From assembly GCA_026874595.1 (NCBI GenBank), contig CM049313.1, forward strand, positions 18,537,508-18,601,507: a DNA stretch of 64,000 nucleotides, written 5' to 3'. The notes beneath the pieces are model-generated. The model saw only the letters and a program-made list of their open reading frames with translations, did no database searches and was not told the origin of the DNA. A program made the translations under genes and the position numbers. Source of the DNA: Sipunculus nudus (taxonomy: Eukaryota; Annelida; Sipuncula; Golfingiida; Sipunculidae). Below, one piece after another: positions 34,690-45,363 of the stretch (its first letter is position 1; every line of letters begins with the position of its first letter).

Positions 34690-35700
34690 AGTGCATTTGA
34701 TGAACGGACTTGTTATCTAGGTACCATTTTCATTTGTCTGTAATTTGCATTTTGTACAATTTCGTTCACATGGTGTGATAGGATTCCTCAATGTTTTGTG
34801 TTGATAAACGTCTTGAATTGTAGTGTTTCCTAGAAATAAGGTTGGGCGGTATACTAATTTTCCTTTGCGGCTAAACAAGATGGATTCGGTCTGGTTTGCT
34901 TTGAAAATTACTAAACATATTTTAGACCAAGTGAGAATTTCACTCAGATCTTTTCTATGTAATTTCGCAGCAAGTTTTTGTGTTTCCCGCCGCGATGTAA
35001 AGCATGGCGGCATCTGAAAATAATCTGATGTTACAAGTAAGGTAATTTATGATTACTAACATTCGGAGGGGACTCAAGGATGGAGCCTTGTGGTACCCTC
35101 TTTTTGTCGGTCCCCAGTTAGAATTCTCATTTTCTACTCTGACTTTCTGCACTTTATTTGTTAAATATAGTTCTATCCAATTTAGTAATTTACCGCTGAT
35201 CCATGCAGAATTTAAGTTACATAATAAACTTCTAATCCATACTTTGTCAAATGCCTTACTTCAGTGAAGGAACCCGCTCTTACTTCTGTATTATCATCAA
35301 GTGGCTGACATACTGAATTGTTAAGATCCACTAGCTGGTAAGTTGTATTATCACCTGGTATAAAACCTCACTGAGAAGTTAGTATTTTTTCACAAGAAAG
35401 TTTTCTTTTATAATATTTTTTTTTCAGTATTTTTGCAGACCTGTGAAGTTAAGGAAAAAGGCCTTTAATTAGTAGGGTTTGATTTGTCACCCATTTTATA
35501 AATTGGAGTTACGTGGAATCATTTGCTCTAAACTGACAATTCTTTTATCTCTAGAGATAAATTAGGTAGTCTTCATTATGGATAACATGATTCGCGGGCA
35601 CATTCTTCAGTACATATAGAGATATGTTATCAAGGCTTGGTGACTTTTTCTTGTCCTATTATACGTTATATCCATAACGACAGTCAATAATCAGACGAAG
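34690..35700 (-). mobile_element. CR1/Jockey-like LINE reverse transcriptase remnant
   Basis: A minus-strand reverse transcriptase domain can be followed through several frames from high to low coordinates. First KSPSLDNISLYVLKN (about 35670-35610), then VTPIYKMGDKSNPTN (about 35515), GFIPGDNTTYQLVDLNNSV (about 35360), and motif A as KAFDKVWIRSLL (about 35255). The motif B region follows as VENENSNWGPTKRGYHKAP. The catalytic F/YADD box is degraded to LFSDAAMLY (about 35010). Frame 35013-34717 adds DLSEILTWSKICLVIFKANQ and the terminal VYQHKTLRN. The element is truncated at both ends and has stops, frameshifts and a lost active-site aspartate. It is clearly dead. Confidence 0.85.
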
Positions 35701-35924
35701 CCGGCTATCGACAACATGACTTTATCAAGCGATATTGTTGGGCGACATTTTCAGTAGTTTTTCTCAAATTCGGCACGCATTTTAGACCCATTTTCGTTCT
35801 CACACTTATTATTGTCCTGTGGGGGGGGGGGACCCTTCCCCCTTTAATGGAAAATTTACATTAGGACCATCATTTCATCTATGGATCAAATATGTAGCTT
35901 TTATGAACATTTGTCTCATTCCAG

Positions 35925-36153
35925 GAGAATGGAAAGAGGAATGGAAACTCTCCCGAGTCTACTTCTTTGCCTGTGGATATGAGCACGGCAAGCTTTACGC
36001 CGAAATCCATCCCAAGGAATTTATATTGAAAAGCATACAAGGCACATATGGCGAATGTATCAACCAGACGTATTGCATACACAACAAATATGAACTAGAA
36101 TATGGGAAGTCGACAAGCATCTACGTGTATCCGCCGAAATCAGAGTGGTACAG
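35925..36153 (+). CDS. Orphan internal exon of an unrecognised gene
   Basis: This is the best host-gene candidate in the window. The stretch is open and better balanced in composition than its AT-rich surroundings. It is preceded by TTTGTCTCATTCCAG and followed by GTGAAGTG after CAG, a plausible acceptor and donor. It would enter with two bases of a split codon and leave with two, so it cannot be a first or last exon. The peptide reads WKEEWKLSRVYFFACGYEHG, then KLYAEIHPKEF, GTYGECINQTYC and YVYPPKSEWY. It has three cysteines and an N-Q-T glycosylation sequon, which suggests an extracellular domain, but I recognise no family. The open frame starts upstream at 35819 only because a G-run keeps it open. 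No neighbouring exon was found, so it could also be a gene fragment. Confidence 0.45.
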
Positions 36154-36199
36154 GTGAAGTGAGGCATGGATTGAGTGGGGAAATAGAGTGAGCTGTGTT

Positions 36200-37250
36200 G
36201 CATATTAGCATGAATGTCTGCCACGTCAACATGATTGTAGGTGGTGCCACCTGTCATTTGAACATGAAAGCTATCTAAGATGTATACACATGCTAAATTT
36301 CAGGCGCATCGGTCAAACAACTCCCGATTAGAGTGATTTTACCCTAGTCCTGAGATATAAGCATGGATCTCTGCAGCATTAACATGATTGTAGATGGCAC
36401 CATATGTCATATAAACGAGAAACCTTTCAAGGATGTATATAGATGCAAAATATCAGGCAGATAAGTCAAGCCACTGCCGAGATATGAGTGATTTTTACCC
36501 CAGACAGACAAAAAGAAGAACAACATGCAAAAAAAGTGGCAGGTGGCGCCACCAGTATTGTGTATGAGCAAGAGCTATGTAATCCATACAAATGCAAAAT
36601 TTCAGGCACACACGTCAAACCAGTCCTGAGATATTAGCATGTCTGCAGCATTAACATGATTGTAGGTGGCGCCACCTGTCCTTTAAACGAGAACACCCTC
36701 AGAGATGTATACACGTGCCAAATTTCATGCAGATAAGTCAAAGATATGAGTGATTTTAGCCTAAGGCAGATGAACTAATGGGCGCTGTCCAAATATGGTT
36801 GCAGGTGGCGCCACCAGATTTGTGTATGAAAAAGAGCTGTGTAAGATCTATACATATGCAAAATTTCAGGCCGACACGTCAAACTAGTCCTGAGATATTA
36901 GCATGGCTGTCCAAAATGGTTGCAGGTGGCACCACCAGTTTTATGAAACATATAAAGCTATCAAAGAGCTACACTCGTGCAATTTTTCAGCATGATTGGT
37001 TGAAGGAGTCCCAAGATTTGTAGGTTTATGTGTGAAAACAGACGCACATATGGACGCTGTGCAGAGAAGAAAGGTCAGAGGTCAAACCAAAATGAGGGCG
37101 CAGCAGTTCACATGTGACCCGATCATAATTCCGAGTTTCGTAAAATTCCGTTTAGTAGTTACGGAGGCATTCTCCGGAAACCTATGCGGCGGATACAATC
37201 ATGATAATATGTATGAAACAAATGTTTTTACCAGGTCGGGTTTTGATAGG
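36200..37250 (+). repeat. Degenerate tandem array with GGTGGCGCCACC core
   Basis: About six units of roughly 100-160 bp (36212, 36368, 36535, 36640, 36798, 36902) share ATGATTGTAGGTGGCGCCAC, a TGTATACACATGC-like word, CAAAATTTCAGGC, GTCAAAC and CTGAGATATTAGC. The core GGTGGCGCCACC is a 12-base palindrome. After 37015 a related but non-tandem tail continues to about 37250. No coding function is apparent; short frames here are by-products. Confidence 0.8.
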
Positions 37251-37299
37251 TGAGGGCCTCATAGAATAATGAGATGTGATCAAGGAAACGTAGGTAATA

Positions 37300-37945
37300 A
37301 TAAATTAATATTGTTGTGTTTATTGTTATCATTGATTGTGTTAATCAGTAGATCGGTTTGTTTACGTATCAAGTATTGGAGCTTACCAGACTACGCTTTG
37401 TTAAGATTAGCTGACAGAAGAATCTGCAGATCTAGAAGCTTCTTGGAGGCTTAGCTGGTAATTTCCATGTAGATAGTTCCAGAACACTCGTTGCTAGAAC
37501 CTTCGTTGTAGTGCCGATATATAAGTGGGGGCACCGCCGCCTCTTGGGGAGTTGGAGTTGAATCTTCTGCAGAGTACGAGTTCTGCGTTACATAGGACGT
37601 TTATTAGTCCTGGAGATAGTGTTTATTAGCCAAGGAGGGCCAAAGAACTGTTGCAGAATTGTATTGCAAAATTGGAACCAGTCTATGGTGGTGAAGGCCA
37701 GTTCTGGGACGTGATAAGAATAAACCTGTTTTGTTATACCCTAGACGTATAGCAACTTTTCTAGACTTTTGCGTGTAAGTCCCCAGGAAATATTTGTTCA
37801 CTGCGTGTGTGGTGTGACAATGTACGTATTTAACTTTTGTAAAACACATGGAACTACTTGTTTTGTAATATCGATTATACGATGTTATAATTAAAAAGCT
37901 TAAGCACGTGTTTTTCAGGGATTGGTGATATTAAAATCTGACAGC
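37300..37945 (+). mobile_element. Possible LTR or retroelement promoter region
   Basis: A TATA-like GATATATAAGTGGGGG at about 37517 is followed by a G+C-richer leader and an AATAAA at about 37720. The block ends near TTAAAATCTGACA at 37945. That order resembles an LTR, but I could not identify a TG start, a second copy or a target duplication. It could equally be a host promoter with a short transcript. Confidence 0.25.
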
Positions 37946-38521
37946 AACCAAGGATTAATCAAGAGATACTGACAAGGAGTTTATAGAAAGAAAGCTTAGA
38001 ATTAGCCTTCGATAAAATTAAAATGGGTTTTGCTCATAATAAAATGGATATGCTTTACGAATGTCTTATAATCAGATTGTAAATTCATATTTGCCGCATA
38101 CCTTGTCGAAAACATTTAGAGTTCGTACAGCAAAAAAATAATTAAAAATCTTCCGATTAATTCTTGCCTCATCTATTTGAAATGGCAGCATTTAATCAGA
38201 ACTATATGATTGCCGGCAGAGTTTTCGCAAAAGGTTTGTCACAAGATCACGTCAGGCAATATCGAAACAGATTTTAGGGGTACAGATATTTCATATATTG
38301 TATGGTGACCTGGGATGCGAGATGGATAAGTGAGATATTCAGAGGTAGCAGAAGTGTAAATATCCTAGTATTAGATATTCGAAAGAACATGTACTTTGCT
38401 AACTGGCGTTTCTTAATACTTCAAGTAAAGAGTAGGGCTACGTGTATTCGTGTGCATATGAACGCAAAAACGAGCGGGCGCATGTGAGTGTAGAGATGTT
38501 AATCCAATCAACATAAGCATA

Positions 38522-38588
38522 TAAGGCCAAAAAAAAGTATGGTTCTAAGGCACTTTTTTCAGAAACGAGTGCGGTCGGCTGATATTTC

Positions 38589-38623
<35 letters not shown>

Positions 38624-38869
38624 TTTTATGTTTCGATAAAAATGTCATATGATCATTGAAAAGCATGAAAATAACTGATATTATTTTGCGAACAGGAAAA
38701 AGCACTTCATATCAAAGGAAATATTATTAAAATTGTATTATTTTATCTTCTTGAGAGATATAAATCAAAATAATTTTTTTTTTATTGGGGGGGGGGCTAA
38801 AATTGACGCGGGCGGTGTCTGAGAACCATACTTTTCATTTATTTATTATTTTTTTTTTTTTTTGCCTAA
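38522..38869. mobile_element. Harbinger/Tourist-like MITE, copy 4
   Basis: The element is 38525-38866, flanked by TAA on both sides. Ends are GGCCAAAAAAAAG and a T-run then GCC. Long homopolymer T and G runs inside are additions relative to other copies. Confidence 0.82.
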
Positions 38870-39135
38870 AACAATTTGTTGAGTAGAAAGTACTACCATG
38901 ATTAGATTTCTAAATGGATGGATGCGTATTCTCAGATAAGTTAGATTATAAACTGGAGTTTAACATGATTTCGCTTTATTTTAGTAACATTTCTATATGT
39001 ATTTAGCAGACACATCATCTTAGAGGACACGTAACATTCCCGATTGTGTAAAAATCAACAAATGCAGAAACAGGCCGAAACGAAAGAAGATCACAAATGA
39101 CACCTTGTACTTTTCAAGATCGACAAAATAATGCA

Positions 39136-39534
39136 TAAGATAAAAAAATAAGGTTGGGTTCTCAGGCCCTTTTTTCATAAATCAATGCGCGAGGGCGATT
39201 TTTTATTCTATTCATTTATTTTTATTTTTATTTTTTTTTTTTTTTACCTTTTTTTGTATGTTTCGATTAAAATGTCATATGATCAGAGAAATAACAATAT
39301 AATAACAATATAATAACATAATATAATAACATAATTGTTTGGCTAAACAGGTAAAAGTACTTCATAAAAAAGCAGATCTGATCAAATTGTATTATTTTTA
39401 TCTTCTTGAAAGAAACGTTCGAGCGTCTTGAGCTCAAAATTGGAAGGGTTTTATTGAAAATCAAAATTAACGTTGATGCGTGTGGTATAAAATGACGCGC
39501 GCGGTGCCTGAGAACCCTTCCTTTTTTTGCCTAA
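39136..39534. mobile_element. Harbinger/Tourist-like MITE, copy 5 (expanded)
   Basis: The element is 39139-39531 with TAA on both sides. The left end has decayed (GATAAAAAAATAAGG) and the right end reads CCTTTTTTTGCC. It is longer than the others partly because of a T-run and a short AATATAATAAC tandem repeat at about 39295-39330. Confidence 0.75.
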
Positions 39535-40825
39535 ACCAGCTGTAATAACCCACATACCCACGACAGAACCAACCCTCTGTGTGTTTCTTCAGGTTTTCAC
39601 GCTTGACCAACACGGGTAACAGGTGAACTTGAAGAAAGCGCCCCCAAATTACCGAAGTTTGCCTCTATGCCTCGTTTGGGCACGAAATGTCAAACTGTCC
39701 CATGTAGCGATGGCGTATTATCATCTGAATTAAATATTTTTTTAAGAGATCTAGATTACCTTCAACTTTAATGTATTGTTCCACGGGTGTTTACATCAAT
39801 CGTAGCCTGAGATCATAAATACAGAAAACTTCCATTTGTCAAAAACAAAGAAAATTTTAATTAATTGATGAACTATGCACTACGTTTTTCCGCTAGTGAC
39901 AATTAGCTATTTTTAGTAAAGTTTTTTTAGCATAAATTAAATCAAGTTAATTTTATCTCACATTTTTATGTATCTCTCATAGTATTTAAAATAGCGATCT
40001 TGAGCGCTCTTTATGGATAGACGTTTAAAAAAAAATTAAAAATATATCTCCCGCACCAGGCGGAGGTATAATAATTGAAAAAGAAATTTCTTATATGAAT
40101 GTTTTTACGATTGCTTTTAGCGTTTACGAAATTGTACAAACAAACATGTGTTAAATTCTGACTCCAGAAAGCTTTCATTTTTTGTCAGAGACACCAACAA
40201 TACTTACCGCTATAATATGCCATTAACAACGGATGTATGAGAAGTGTCCGGCTCTCACAGACATACAATAAATTAGTTCAGAACATTAGGGTTTCACTTG
40301 GTCTACTTTGACTTCTGGTTAAGAATGTTAATTAAATACCAAAGTAAAGTAAAGGACCTATACATATACCAGTTATGTTATGTGCGTATGGAATATAGAG
40401 TTTTCTTTTTGAAATATTATCGTACCTGCCAAAATATCTTTCTAAAACCGTTTACTTACTCTTGTAGACTATTAGATATAAGCTTGCACCGGGCTCGATC
40501 AGTAGCGCAAAACATTAACATAGCGCCAACGCTACCTAGTGGCCGTACCGCGCCATTTTACAAGTCAAGCTTTGTCCAGCTTCAAACTGGTGCTTCTGCT
40601 GTGGTCTTTTTCTTTCTTGTTTCTTCTCTTGTTTGGGAGTTGTTGCGCATTCGTAAAATCGGATTTTTTATGATGAAGTCTTATTATGCTCTACAGACAC
40701 GTGGATTGTGTTTACTCACACACAGAATCATAACAACGTATAAACAGTCACACACAAAATCATAACAACGTATAAACAGATGAACTGGAGACAGTATGCC
40801 CTTGTCCTGAAATGGATTTACCAGG
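39535..40825. other. Unassigned; short direct duplication at 40722-40779
   Basis: A unit of about 30 bp, (G/A)AATCATAACAACGTATAA, occurs twice in tandem near 40722-40779. CAGGCGGAGGTA at about 40057 resembles the end of the CCTCCGCC-TIR repeat. The 155-codon frame at 40298-40765 runs into the duplication and has no recognised motif. Confidence 0.4.
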
Positions 40826-40828
40826 AAA

Positions 40829-40830
<2 letters not shown>

Positions 40831-40890
<60 letters not shown>
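40831..40890. repeat. (TA)n microsatellite
   Basis: About 28 uninterrupted TA units followed by a few TG units. Confidence 0.95.
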
Positions 40891-40895
<5 letters not shown>

Positions 40896-42504
40896 ATATG
40901 AAAGGGGAACAATCAACTATCTGACCTAAATGTAATCCCTTAGCGACATTATAAAAATACACCTGAAAACGTTGACATCAACGCACACAGGCTGCTTGTT
41001 TTTTTATCATTATGTTTATAATATGTGGGGACCCGTCAAAATAATCAAAACAATTTTATTAAGGGCATCTGGCGGCAAGTCAGATAAGCCAGAGCTTTGC
41101 AAATGTCGTTTTGCAACAAGTTACCTTTCTACTCCCGCATATATGCAACCTGCCACCTTACCTTACATGTTTTCCTCTTTTGCCAACAAAGCTGTGTTTA
41201 CAAATACGATGTTGATGAACAAGTTCATCCATCCATCACGGAGGCTTTATAAGAACTTCTCATAACCAGAATTCCCCTTAGATAATTAATATATACACAG
41301 AAGATGCCAGAAATCACATAAATTCTTTTTTTTAAATTAGGTGAATGGGCACCTTTAAGGAGCGTGAGATAATCATCATATTATTGCAAAAACCAGAGGA
41401 CAGAAAAGACCGGCTGCTGAACATATGGCGGCTATAATTTCATTAATCTACCACTGATTATAATCAGATTATTTGCCTACAAATCTTAAGGTTGAACTTT
41501 AGAGTAAAATGTAACGCCAATGGTAACATTATAACATGGATATCACCTGACAAATTGATGTTCTTGGTATTTAGAGAGTAACTAGGATTACCTCTTGTTT
41601 ATGAAAACACAAATGTCATAAGAAATAATATTTGGGACACAGACAGTCTACCAGTTACATTCCCCTGTCTAGACTTATTTGCTTTATTTGTAAAATCATG
41701 ATTTTTCCTTAACCTGCGTAACTCTAATAATAGATGAATCTGACTGACTCTTGGTGAATATTTGAAAACGCAGAAGAGACATCTGGTTCTTGGTTCTGCA
41801 AAAAAGTCATTTGCATAAAATTAAAGTTTGTTTTCTTCTGTTTGTTATCTTCATTTGCTGTTATATCAACTAATATTTGACAATGTAATGACACTTAAAG
41901 GTAAGTTTTACCCCAGGGTTCACACGTTTTCTCTTATTCGGTTTCTAAGGTCGCCAGTGACACGGGAATGTGTTTCATGTCAGATTAGTTTCCTGTCAAT
42001 TTCTCAGATGTTGTTTAACTTCAAAAGTAGACGCAGGTGGGGCTCATTCAGAATCTAACAAATTGTTGCGGTCTAATTAGATTTCCGTGCATTTGATTGA
42101 TAGTGAGCATAAAATGCGCATGTATTATATATTTGACCTTCATCAGAGGTACGATGTACTGGTATTTCATATCTTTGGTTTTCTATTATATTACTGAGGA
42201 AACGCAATGTATAATAATAAATGTTACTAATGTTATTCAGTAATTCAAAATATTGTTTAATTTTATTTTTGCATGGTTAATTGTGGTTAAATTTCTAAAG
42301 ACGTATAATTATAATCACTTTTGATTCCTTTTAACTTAAATTTGCAATTATTCAGGTAGCATATTGCTTTAAGTCTTATTTCAAAGGGACCTGCACGTCT
42401 CTACGCCGATCACACGTTTTAGCTGTTATCACACTGCCAGACACGTGACCTTCCAAAAAGAAAGCCACAGCTCTAGTCCTTTTTATGTAGTCTTACCATC
42501 TGTG
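40891..42504. other. Unassigned AT-rich sequence
   Basis: No feature is supported. Frames at 40972-41265 and 41828-42058 show no motif. Confidence 0.4.
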
Positions 42505-42960
42505 ATGTAGGATTCGAATCCGGACTTGGATTCGGATCCGGACTCGAGTCCACTTTTTAGAGACTCGGATTCGAGGGTCCTAGACTCGGACCCGTACTCG
42601 ATCAGGACTCGAGAAATCAGACTTAGCCCATTTCGAGTCCATGTATAGTAAAAACCTCTGTCGCATACTTTAAGATATATGCATGTGCGAATCCTTACAG
42701 AATACTCTAAACAGACTATATAAACCAAGTCTTAGTAAATTGCATACGGAGCTGAATGTAATATATCATTTAAGCAATAAGCATGCATAGGCAAACTAAC
42801 GTAAAGTAGGCATGATAATCTAAAATTTACATTTTAAATTTCTTTTAATGAGAATATTTGTATTGAACTCGGTCTCGGACTTGGACTCTGGTTCCAAATG
42901 ACTCGGAGAAGGTTGACTTAGACTCGAATCTCAAGGACTTATACTAGGAATCGAGTAGCC
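42505..42960. repeat. GACTCGAGTCC-rich blocks 2 and 3
   Basis: Dense GACTCGAG, GGATTCGGATCCGGACTCGA and related words lie at 42510-42610. A second, more diverged set is at 42865-42960, with about 250 bp of plain sequence between. The two clusters could be the ends of one element, because the words are largely self-complementary. Confidence 0.45.
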
Positions 42961-43699
42961 TTAAAAAAACTGGAATGGGATTTTATATCATTCAGCCTCT
43001 TTGCATCACATGAAAACTTATTATATTATAGATTCCATGAAAAAGTTCTTATTTTTTTTCGTTCAAATGACGATCGCATGTAATAAATGTCGTAAGGTTA
43101 AATCTCGGTCACAAAGGTATACAAAATGTGCTGTAACGTCACTTACATCTCACATTTAATAATCTTATAATTAATATTAAGGGTATAAAGGAAAACGTTG
43201 TTCTATAAAAAAAAATAATAAATACCCCTTACTGATGCATTCGGCAAATCTGTGTTTACTTTTAAGAAGTGTATGTCTATGCAAATATAACATATGTTTT
43301 AATTTTATATGATCATAGATTTTTCAAAAACGGAAATTGTTGGTAATTTGGATTAAAAGAATATATGAACAGAAGCAAGATGAACAAATGCAATATAACC
43401 ATTACTTAATCTTGGCCGGTTGTACAATGTACAATGTATACACAAATGTTTTAACACATGATATATAATATTTCATGAATCTCAATAAATACAAATAAAA
43501 AAAAACAGGTGATGTGCAGATAGCTCCACCACGAAGGCCATAACAATGAATAACCGAAGAACAAATATCTATCTTGATGTTCATTAAACGCTGACACAAC
43601 AGTTTTTAGTGTAAACTTTTTCTGAACCAGGAGACTGATAAAGTGACATTAAATTTAAATGGAAGTGAATTCTATAGAAGGCACCTCAGTATCACGTTA
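42961..43699. other. Unassigned AT-rich sequence
   Basis: No supported feature. Confidence 0.4.
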
Positions 43700-43896
43700 T
43701 ATTCATTATAATGTCCCTATAAATGTTTATATAATGTCTAAAGTTAAATGTACATATAATGTCTAAACATAAATTTGTATATAATGTCTAAACTTAAAGT
43801 ATTATATAATGCCTTCACTTAAATGTTTATATTTCTTTACTTAAATGTTCATATGATGTCTAAACTTAATATAAATGTTCAAATTATGTCTAAACT

Positions 43897-43899
<3 letters not shown>
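43700..43899 (+). repeat. About 24-bp minisatellite, left arm
   Basis: About eight imperfect units of TATATAATGTCTAAACTTAA plus ATGTT. The array ends at a (TA)n tract (43900-43940) and resumes at 48998 after the inserted LINE. Confidence 0.85.
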
Positions 43900-43941
<42 letters not shown>

Positions 43942-44157
43942 GAGGTTAGTGAGGTCACTGTCACATGTGGCAGGTGTTTCTTTACAACTCTTGATGTTTC
44001 GGATATTCCTGCTGATTCTGTGTGAAAAGCGGGTTGAATTTATGACACCCTTTATGATACAAACTTCGTGATTCGGATGGGAAAGTTTTTCTTTGTGCAA
44101 ATACAGTATTTGTGAGTATTCTGTAACATAAACATTACAAATACCACAGTTAAGAGA

Positions 44158-45330
44158 ATGGCTTTGACAAGGGAGGCAACCAGGCGTGACACACTGAGTA
44201 ACACCAAGCTGTGGGTACGTTTGAATGCACGGGGAATGGAAAGGATCAGTGAATGGGACTTCCACTGTTTATGACGCTCTGACTGAGGAATATGGGGTGG
44301 ACTCACCACAACCAAATGCTATACTGGGCGTGCAGTATCTACCCCAGCAAATGTGCTGGATCATATATATGGCAAATGATCAGGCTAAAGCAAAACTGGT
44401 GGCCCTTGAAAGTTTGTATATTGGTGAAGAAAGTTATGAGCTGAAGGATTTTTGTCAGGTTGGTATGAAAACTGTTAGTAAACGCATCTCCATTCATGGT
44501 ATACCGCTACATATACCTGACGAAGAAGTACAGCAGTGGATTGATCAGTGTATCGAAAGGGAGACTCCAGTGAGGCTAGCCATGGTGAAAAACAGAGATG
44601 AGTAATTTAGCACATTGGTCAACGGTAAAAGATATTGTTATGCCCTTAGAATCATCACACCTATACCAAGATTTATGACTTTTATAATAGAAAACCCATT
44701 TGAAATGGAAAATGCAAACCCAAGACTCATTGTGATACAAATTGTAGTATATCATGCTGACCAGCCTGTCAACTGTAAACATTGTCTTGGTATCTCACAT
44801 AATTTTGAGAACTGTCCAACAAGACGAAAACCTGTAAAAGGGCAACGTAAATGTTATTAATGTCGACAAATGGGCCACCTAGCCAAGGAATGTGGAGTTG
44901 AAAAGGTAGGAAGTGACACTGATATTACGGGAAGCCTTTCAATTTAGCCACAGGTAAACAGCCCAATAGAGAATGTGACAAACACAGAGGACGGGACACA
45001 ACAGGCACAAGATATAGTAAGCACTGTAAGGCTAGCGGATGTTAGCGGTGATGAAGATGTCTTGCTAGGTGATTTTCGTGAGTTGAGCATTACAGGTGAC
45101 CTAACCAGACATAGAGATGCAGCTGTATCTTAGGGCTCAGTAGCCAAAAAGACACAAGAGCGAGGGATGCGGCATGACGTGTTGCATGAACAGGAGGCGA
45201 CACCTATACAGGACAGGATGAAATCACAAGCAGTGGGGGTAAACGGGTAGCGCCGGACACTCCACCGAGGGGTGAAAAGAACACCAAACAGAAGACTCTT
45301 AACTAGTTGGTTGAAACAAGCTGGTACATA
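44158..45330 (+). pseudogene. LINE ORF1 (nucleic-acid-binding protein), broken
   Basis: ORF1 of the Tx1/L1-type LINE would encode an RNA-binding protein that coats the transcript. A start at ATG 44158 gives MALTREATRRD, but that frame stops at about 44272, and the continuing frame is entered near 44225. The frame 44225-45330 reads GVQYLPQQMCWIIYMANDQA, KRISIHGIPLHIPDEE (typical of the group) and RYCYALRIITPIP. It then has two zinc knuckles: CKHCLGISHNFENC (44774-44815) and CYCRQMGHLAKEC, the latter interrupted by a stop just after its first Cys-Tyr. In-frame stops lie at 44603, 44858, 44945, about 45131 and about 45248. Without these breaks the length would be about 390 residues, normal for such ORF1 proteins. 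ORF2 starts 34 bases downstream. Confidence 0.8.
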
Positions 45331-45363
45331 GTTTATAGAATACAGTCATATTGAGTGCGTGCT

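Noticed and set aside
39136-39534. Separate repeat family
   Set aside because: Although longer and partly decayed, its TAA flanks, internal words and right TIR place it in the GGCC Harbinger-like MITE family.
40298-40765. 155-codon gene
   Set aside because: No recognised family; the C-terminal part runs into a short tandem duplication and the rest has AT-driven composition.
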